Source: an uncultured Pelagibacteraceae bacterium | GTDB taxonomy: Bacteria > Pseudomonadota > Alphaproteobacteria > Pelagibacterales > Pelagibacteraceae | DNA length: 64,000 nucleotides | Reading direction: 5' to 3' | Assembly: GCA_902521615.1 (NCBI GenBank) | Contig: CABYSJ010000008.1 | Location: forward strand, 1 to 64,000 | Part shown: one piece after another, positions 59,647-64,000 of the stretch | Layout: the number at the start of each line of letters is the position of its first letter | Numbering within the stretch: position 1 is the stretch's first letter | The notes under the pieces: model-generated | Database searches by the model: none | The model's input: the letters and a program-made list of their open reading frames with translations, nothing else | Told to the model about the DNA's origin: nothing | Position numbers and translations under genes: made by a program

Positions 59647-61041
59647 CTACAAATTCTTAGTAATATCTTCTGTCATTTTTTTTGCATCTGCAAACAACAT
59701 CAAAGTATTTTCTTTATAGAATAAATCATTATCTATTCCTGCATATCCAGGCGATAAGCTTCTTTTTACAAACAATACTGACTTGCATTTTTCAACATCT
59801 AAAACAGGCATTCCATAAATTGGACTTTGCGGATCAGTTTTTGCAACCGGATTGGTAACATCATTTGCACCAATTACAAAAGCAACATCTGCATTTGCGA
59901 AATCATTATTTATTTCCTCTAATTCGAAAACCTCATCATATGGTACATTAGCTTCTGCTAATAAAACATTCATATGTCCTGGCATTCGTCCAGCAACTGG
60001 ATGAATAGCGTAAGATACTTTGATATCATTCTTTTTTAACGTATCTACCATTTCTCTTAAAGCATGTTGGGCTTGCGCAACTGCCATTCCATAACCTGGA
60101 ACTATTATAACTGAAGAAGCATTTTTCATTAAAAAAGCTGCATCATCAGCGTTACCACTTTTCACTGGTCTCTGTTCTTTGTTTTGATCTCTAGAAGTTT
60201 GTTCTGTTGCTCCAAAGCCACCTAAGATAACATTAAAGAATGATCTATTCATACCTTTACACATAATATATGAAAGTATAGCACCAGAAGATCCTACTAG
60301 AGCACCTGTTATAATTAATGCGGTATTTTCCAATGTAAAACCAATACCCGCTGCTGCCCAGCCAGAATATGAATTCAACATAGAAATTACTACTGGCATG
60401 TCTGCTCCACCAATTGGAATAATAATTAGAAAGCCAATTAAAAAAGAAACTGCAATTAATATCCAAAATAAATTAGATGATTGGGTTGAGCATAGATAAA
60501 AAGTTAAAATTACAATCAAAACTAATAACATCGCATTTAATATATGTTGACCTTTGAAAGTAACGGGTGCACCAGACATTATTCCCTGTAACTTTAAAAA
60601 TGCTATAACGGATCCTGAAAAAGTAATTGCACCGACAGCAGCTCCTATTGCCATCTCAATCAAGCTTGCAAGCTTAATATTACCTGGCGCTCCAAGATTA
60701 AAAGCTGCAGGATTAATAAATGCTGAAATAGCTACAAATACTGCTGCTAATCCAACTAAGCTATGAAAACCAGCAACTAATTCTGGCATTGCGGTCATTG
60801 GTATACGATAAGCTATGAAAGCACCGATGCTACCTCCTATAGCAAGAAAAATTAGAACATATACAAATCCACTTGTAAAATTTCCTACTGAAAGAAAAGT
60901 AACAGCTACAGCTATTACCATACCAATTATTCCAAATAAATTTCCTTGTCTTGAGGTTTCTGGAGAGGATAAACCTCTCAAGGCTAAAATAAATAATACT
61001 CCAGAGATTAAATATAAAATTGCTGAAATATTTGCAGACAT
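59647..61041 (-). CDS. pntB: Proton-translocating NAD(P) transhydrogenase, beta subunit
   Basis: Inner-membrane subunit of 464 residues: about nine membrane helices, then the cytosolic NADP-binding domain III (about 290-464). That domain has SVIIVPGYGMAVAQAQHALR, YAIHPVAGRMPGHMNVLLAE and VAFVIGANDVTNPVAKTDPQ. It uses the proton gradient to reduce NADP with NADH. It follows pntAb by three bases. It is the NADPH supply that complements the NADP-type GAPDH. Confidence 0.96.
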   Translation of the reverse strand: MSANISAILYLISGVLFILALRGLSSPETSRQGNLFGIIGMVIAVAVTFLSVGNFTSGFVYVLIFLAIGGSIGAFIAYRIPMTAMPELVAGFHSLVGLAAVFVAISAFINPAAFNLGAPGNIKLASLIEMAIGAAVGAITFSGSVIAFLKLQGIMSGAPVTFKGQHILNAMLLVLIVILTFYLCSTQSSNLFWILIAVSFLIGFLIIIPIGGADMPVVISMLNSYSGWAAAGIGFTLENTALIITGALVGSSGAILSYIMCKGMNRSFFNVILGGFGATEQTSRDQNKEQRPVKSGNADDAAFLMKNASSVIIVPGYGMAVAQAQHALREMVDTLKKNDIKVSYAIHPVAGRMPGHMNVLLAEANVPYDEVFELEEINNDFANADVAFVIGANDVTNPVAKTDPQSPIYGMPVLDVEKCKSVLFVKRSLSPGYAGIDNDLFYKENTLMLFADAKKMTEDITKNL

Positions 61042-61044
61042 AAA

Positions 61045-61353
61045 TTATTTATCTTTTTTCTTTTTTTTATACATCGCAAGCATTCTTTGAGTAACTAAGA
61101 ATCCTCCAAAAATGTTAACTGCTGCTAACACAATTGCTAAAAACCCATAAATACTAGATGATGAGAAAACTACTCCATCATTTCCAGATAAAGCCGCAAT
61201 AATTGCTCCTACTATTATTACAGATGAAATAGCATTTGTAACTGACATTAAAGGAGTATGAAGAGAAGGCGTAACACTCCATACCACATAATAACCTACA
61301 AATATAGATAATATAAATATACTTAATCTGAATATAAAGGGATCTATTTCCAT
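61045..61353 (-). CDS. pntAb: NAD(P) transhydrogenase alpha subunit, membrane part (PntAb)
   Basis: A 102-residue membrane protein with three or four helices: FRLSIFILSIFVGYYVVWSV, VTNAISSVIIVGAIIAALSG and YGFLAIVLAAVNIFGGFLVT. This is the C-terminal part of E. coli PntA, split off as a separate gene as in many alphaproteobacteria. It lies between pntAa and pntB with 3-4 base gaps. Confidence 0.94.
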   Translation of the reverse strand: MEIDPFIFRLSIFILSIFVGYYVVWSVTPSLHTPLMSVTNAISSVIIVGAIIAALSGNDGVVFSSSSIYGFLAIVLAAVNIFGGFLVTQRMLAMYKKKKKDK

Positions 61354-61357
61354 AGTA

Positions 61358-62446
61358 CTATTTAATAAGTGTTTTCTCTATTATTTCATCCTCTAAATTA
61401 ATATTTAATTTCTTATTTTCTTTATCATACAAATTTGAGATAAAATTAAATAAATTTTTGGCATACAAATTAGAAGCTGATACTGGTAATTTATTAAGTA
61501 TATTTGCCTCACCTAGAATTTTAACTCCATTTCTCTCAACAATCTTATCTACTTGCGTGAATGCTGTATTTCCTCCTTGAACAGCTGCCAAATCATAAAT
61601 GACTGATCCTGGCTGTAAATTTTTGAACATTTCGTCTTTAATAATTTTAGGTGCTTCCTTGCCAGGGATCAATGCTGTACATATTATGATATCTATTTTT
61701 TTTAGCGTTTCGTTTAATAACTCTTCTTGTTTTTTTTTAAATTCGTCTGACGCCTCTTTTGCATAACCACCCTCTGTTTCTAAATTTTCAGATCCTTCAA
61801 CAATAAGAAATTTGCCTCCCAAACTTTCAACTTGCTCTTTTGAAGCCATTCTTACATCTGTAGCAAATACTACTGCCCCCATTCTTTTTGCGGTTGCAAT
61901 AGCTTGCAATCCTGCAACACCAGCTCCAACAACTAATACTTTTGCTGCAGGAATAGTTCCGGCTGCTGTCATCATCATCGGAATTGCTCTTTCATAAACT
62001 TGGAAAGCCTCCACTACAGCTTTATATCCAGCAAGATTAGCTTGGGATGATAAAATATCCATTGATTGAGCTCTTGTTATTCTTGGCAGCAACTCCAATG
62101 AAAAACAATTTATTTTCTTTGAATTTAAATTTTCTAATGTTTCTTTGTTTGAATAAGCATTTAGTGAACCAATTAAAGTTTGGTTTTCTTTAAATAATGA
62201 TAATTTTTCTTTATCTGGTAATCCTAATTGAATAATAATTTCAGAATTTTTAATTATTTCATTTTCATCGTCTAAAAATTTAACTCCTGAATTTTTATAA
62301 TCTTCATCACTAAAACCTATGTGTGTTCCATAATTATTTGGTAATTTTAAATTAAATCCTAAACTAATATATTTTTTTGCAATCTCTGGAGTAATGGCTA
62401 TTCTCTTTTCAATATTATGATTTTCTGAAATAGATGCTAGGTTCAT
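61358..62446 (-). CDS. pntAa: NAD(P) transhydrogenase alpha subunit, NAD-binding part (PntAa)
   Basis: Soluble NAD(H)-binding domain I, 362 residues, related to alanine dehydrogenase. It has HNIEKRIAITPEIAKKYISL, ARITRAQSMDILSSQANLAG, the Rossmann loop VLVVGAGVAGLQAIATAKRM, GAVVFATDVRMASKEQVESL and ICTALIPGKEAPKIIKDEM. Alanine dehydrogenase is excluded by the pntAb and pntB genes that follow. Confidence 0.95.
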   Translation of the reverse strand: MNLASISENHNIEKRIAITPEIAKKYISLGFNLKLPNNYGTHIGFSDEDYKNSGVKFLDDENEIIKNSEIIIQLGLPDKEKLSLFKENQTLIGSLNAYSNKETLENLNSKKINCFSLELLPRITRAQSMDILSSQANLAGYKAVVEAFQVYERAIPMMMTAAGTIPAAKVLVVGAGVAGLQAIATAKRMGAVVFATDVRMASKEQVESLGGKFLIVEGSENLETEGGYAKEASDEFKKKQEELLNETLKKIDIIICTALIPGKEAPKIIKDEMFKNLQPGSVIYDLAAVQGGNTAFTQVDKIVERNGVKILGEANILNKLPVSASNLYAKNLFNFISNLYDKENKKLNINLEDEIIEKTLIK

Positions 62447-62463
62447 AAATTTATTTTAAGATA

Positions 62464-62574
62464 CTATAAAAGGAATATTGCCATGAACACTAAAACTGTA
62501 ATAACAGCAACCGTCCCCCATAAAACAAATTTGGTAAAATTATTCCAAGTATTTTTATGGTTATCATTGTCCAT
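62464..62574 (-). CDS. Small aa3-type cytochrome c oxidase subunit IV-like protein
   Basis: A 36-residue frame from the ATG at 62574 to TAG at 62466-62464. A short polar head (MDNDNHKNTWNNFTKFVLWG) leads into one membrane helix (TVAVITVLVFMAIFLL). This matches the bacterial aa3 oxidase subunit IV family (COX4_pro_2) in length, in the W-x3-F-x-KF-x2-W pattern and in topology. It overlaps nothing and lies 17 bases before pntAa. No clear ribosome site is seen. Confidence 0.65.
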   Translation of the reverse strand: MDNDNHKNTWNNFTKFVLWGTVAVITVLVFMAIFLL

Positions 62575-62578
62575 AAAA

Positions 62579-62704
62579 TTATTTTTGTCTTGCTTTAAAT
62601 TTTGGGTTAGTTTTATTTATAACATAAACTCTTCCTCTTCTTCTAACAAGTTTTGAGTTTAAGTCTCTTTTTTTAATAGATTTTAATGAGCTTTTGATTT
62701 TCAT
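62579..62704 (-). CDS. rpmJ: 50S ribosomal protein L36
   Basis: A 41-residue frame: [20 protein letters not shown], then [20 protein letters not shown] and a final K. It matches alphaproteobacterial bL36 (KxRNSLKSLKxRH...RRRGRxYxINKTNxRFKARQ). There is no cysteine, so it is the zinc-independent form. It starts 20 bases downstream of 5S rRNA and ends 4 bases before the small oxidase-subunit gene. Confidence 0.93.
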   Translation of the reverse strand: MKIKSSLKSIKKRDLNSKLVRRRGRVYVINKTNPKFKARQK

Positions 62705-62724
62705 AGTTAGTGGCTTTTAATAAT

Positions 62725-62840
62725 GCCTGGCAATGTCCTACTCTTCCATGTCTTAAGACAAAGTACCATTGGCGCTGAAAGGCTTGACTGCCGAGTTCGG
62801 GATGGGATCGGGTATTACACTTTCGCAATAATCACCAGGC
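62725..62840 (-). rRNA. rrf: 5S ribosomal RNA
   Basis: About 116 bases on the minus strand from GCCTGGTGATTATTGCG to ACATTGCCAGGC, with terminal GCCTGG/CCAGGC pairing. It has the conserved loop sequences CCCGATCCCATCCCGAACTC and GGTACTTTG. No 23S gene is adjacent: a membrane-protein gene begins 104 bases upstream. This isolated 5S is the known SAR11 arrangement in which a hypervariable region separates 23S and 5S. Confidence 0.96.
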
Positions 62841-62845
62841 ACGAC

Positions 62846-62873
62846 AAAATACGACTTTTTTAATTTTTGTAAA
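62846..62873 (-). promoter_or_regulatory. Candidate dedicated promoter for 5S rRNA
   Basis: TTTACA (62873-62868, minus strand) and TATTTT (62851-62846) are spaced by 16 bases. The -10 element ends five bases before the first base of mature 5S, so the transcript would begin at the 5S 5' end. A 17-base palindrome lies just upstream of the -35 element. Confidence 0.5.
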
Positions 62874-62878
62874 GAGTT

Positions 62879-62895
62879 TATTAACATTGTTAATA
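62879..62895. repeat. Palindrome upstream of the 5S promoter
   Basis: TATTAACA-T-TGTTAATA: perfect eight-base arms around one base. It sits between the end of the membrane-protein gene and the -35 element of the 5S promoter. It could bind a dimeric regulator; it lacks the G/C content of a terminator. Chance occurrence in AT-rich DNA is possible. Confidence 0.45.
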
Positions 62896-62943
62896 ATCTT
62901 TGAAAGCTTGTTTTTTCAGTGTTTAGTAGCTGTATCAACAAAT

Positions 62944-64000
62944 TTAGCTCTTTTCTTTATAATTTATTATTAAAAACGCAAATGATGAAAATATTCCAAT
63001 AAATTGAAAAAATATTCTATTAAAAGAAGTTGATAAATGCCATTCAAGAGGAAAAGCAGTCACTATATATAATGAGTATAAATAAATAACAAAAAATAAT
63101 GAAAATCCTATAAAAAGAATAAATAATTTACTTCTAATAAAAGATAAAGAAAGCTTATATAATAAAATCAAAAGTAGTGGAAAAAAGATTTCCAAGTTAT
63201 AATAACAGTTTATGAGAAAATACCTGAAAATTAGATAAAATCTTTCAATGTGAAGATCAATTTTAAATAAATTTGAGACGTTTATAAAATCAGCGATATT
63301 TTCACTAGAAACTGTAATTTTTAAACTTTCTAAATAAAATGACAACAGAATAGGTATAAAAATTATTATTAGGAATATTAAAGAATTTACAATTAAAATA
63401 TTCAGATTATCAGTAAATTTTTTTTTAAAAAATAAATAAAAGTATAAATTTAAAATAAAAAATACTGCAGTTGAAATTACAAAACCTTCATTCTTAATTG
63501 ATGATGATATTCCTAAAATTACTATTCCAAAAAAATAATCTTTTTTATTAAAAGTTTCATTATTTATACTTAGATAAATATACAAAAACCCTATCATTAA
63601 AAATAGACTTAATAAGCCATCCACATATCCAGAATTTGAAAACCTATAACTTGCTGCAAAACTGTAAGTAGAAAAATGAATTAGAATTATTAAAAACAAT
63701 ATAGAATTAAGATAAATATTATTATCTTTAAATATCAGTCGTATTTTTTGAAATATCAATAATATACCTAAAAACAAAACAAGTGGGATAATAATTCTTG
63801 ATTGGTCATAATCTTTTTCAAATATGTAAAATGAAAAAGACCATATTGAAGATAAAAAATTTGGATAATCTGGTTTGGGAAAATGTTCTAGACCTGGACT
63901 ATATAAAAAATACTTAGTTTTATTGAACCAATAAGCCAAGGCATCCCCTGCTTCTAATGTATATAATTTAATATCAATATAATTCTCTGTTAATAAAATT
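62944..64000 (-). CDS. Multi-pass membrane protein, possible glycosyltransferase (5' end beyond window)
   Basis: The reading frame is open to the right edge; visible residues start ILLTENYIDIKLYTLEAGDA. About ten hydrophobic spans follow, very rich in Phe, Ile, Leu and Tyr. A luminal loop YSPGLEHFPKPDYPNFLSSI between early helices and EWHLSTSFNRIFFQF near the end resemble GT39/ArnT-like, GT-C fold lipid-linked sugar transferases. No catalytic motif can be fixed. Location at the 5S border fits the first gene of the SAR11 hypervariable surface-polysaccharide island. Base composition is even more AT-rich than its neighbours. Confidence 0.6.
   Translation of the reverse strand, partial: ILLTENYIDIKLYTLEAGDALAYWFNKTKYFLYSPGLEHFPKPDYPNFLSSIWSFSFYIFEKDYDQSRIIIPLVLFLGILLIFQKIRLIFKDNNIYLNSILFLIILIHFSTYSFAASYRFSNSGYVDGLLSLFLMIGFLYIYLSINNETFNKKDYFFGIVILGISSSIKNEGFVISTAVFFILNLYFYLFFKKKFTDNLNILIVNSLIFLIIIFIPILLSFYLESLKITVSSENIADFINVSNLFKIDLHIERFYLIFRYFLINCYYNLEIFFPLLLILLYKLSLSFIRSKLFILFIGFSLFFVIYLYSLYIVTAFPLEWHLSTSFNRIFFQFIGIFSSFAFLIINYKEKS

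Noticed and set aside
62753-62941. 62-codon minus-strand frame
   Set aside because: Most of it is the 5S rRNA gene, so it is not coding.

Overview
The window is a stretch of a very AT-rich, streamlined alphaproteobacterial chromosome, most likely of the SAR11 / Candidatus Pelagibacter group. The grounds are: median spacing between genes of only a few bases, many overlapping start and stop codons, no gene-free stretch longer than about 120 bases, lysine/asparagine/isoleucine-rich proteins, a circularly permuted (two-piece) tmRNA gene of alphaproteobacterial type, FAD-dependent ThyX, the alphaproteobacterial regulator family TrcR (DUF1013), and a 5S rRNA gene lying alone beside a surface-glycan-like membrane gene. 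That last arrangement matches the known hypervariable region 2 boundary of SAR11 genomes. No insertion sequence, prophage, CRISPR array or riboswitch was seen.

Layout. 1-2603 (minus): mreB (running off the left edge) and leuA. 2707-7915 (minus): a peptide-type ABC importer (substrate-binding protein, two permeases, fused double ATPase) lying between leuA and ilvC-ilvN-ilvB (7998-11359). 11412-15907 (minus): miaA, degQ, DUF2065, hflC, hflK. 15959-18012: mrp (+), thyX (-), ssrA tmRNA (+). 18016-24425 (minus): ppdK, glyS, glyQ, sppA. 24540-31269: alternating genes for isoprenoids and cofactors (ispB, pdxH, aroC, dxs, ispA, xseB, tsaC). 31269-34803: an ABC-2 exporter, tRNA-Arg, rluD, rpoH. 34800-50634 is one 16-kb minus-strand run: purA, thiD, glmM, folP, ftsH, tilS, cpoB, pal, tolB, tolA, tolR, tolQ, a RuvC-like resolvase, yebC, a YmdB-type phosphoesterase, a 5-formyl-THF cyclo-ligase, zapA and a coiled-coil protein. 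50688-58935 is a plus-strand run: tkt, gap, pgk, fba, thiE, efp, an inositol-monophosphatase-family gene, rpmE, trcR, rpsU, tRNA-fMet. 58943-62840 (minus): transaldolase, pntB, pntAb, pntAa, a 36-residue cytochrome oxidase subunit IV-like gene, rpmJ, 5S rRNA. 62944-64000 (minus): a large membrane protein that opens the presumed hypervariable region.

How the genes fit together. The window holds most of valine/leucine synthesis (ilvBN, ilvC, leuA). It has a triose-phosphate block (tkt, gap, pgk, class I fba) that with ppdK can run toward sugar synthesis, and a GAPDH whose cofactor residues look NADP-adapted beside a proton-translocating transhydrogenase. It holds the Tol-Pal envelope system, membrane proteolysis (FtsH, HflKC, DegQ, SppA), isoprenoid supply from Dxs to the prenyl synthases, and thiamine steps ThiD and ThiE.

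The points most worth following are: the RuvC-like gene that looks phage-type and stands where ruvC-ruvA-ruvB normally would; the NADP-like GAPDH pocket; the isolated 5S gene with what looks like its own promoter and no terminator before rpmJ and pnt; the non-ATG start of rpsU; and hairpins placed after the two abundant envelope proteins (the solute-binding protein and Pal).
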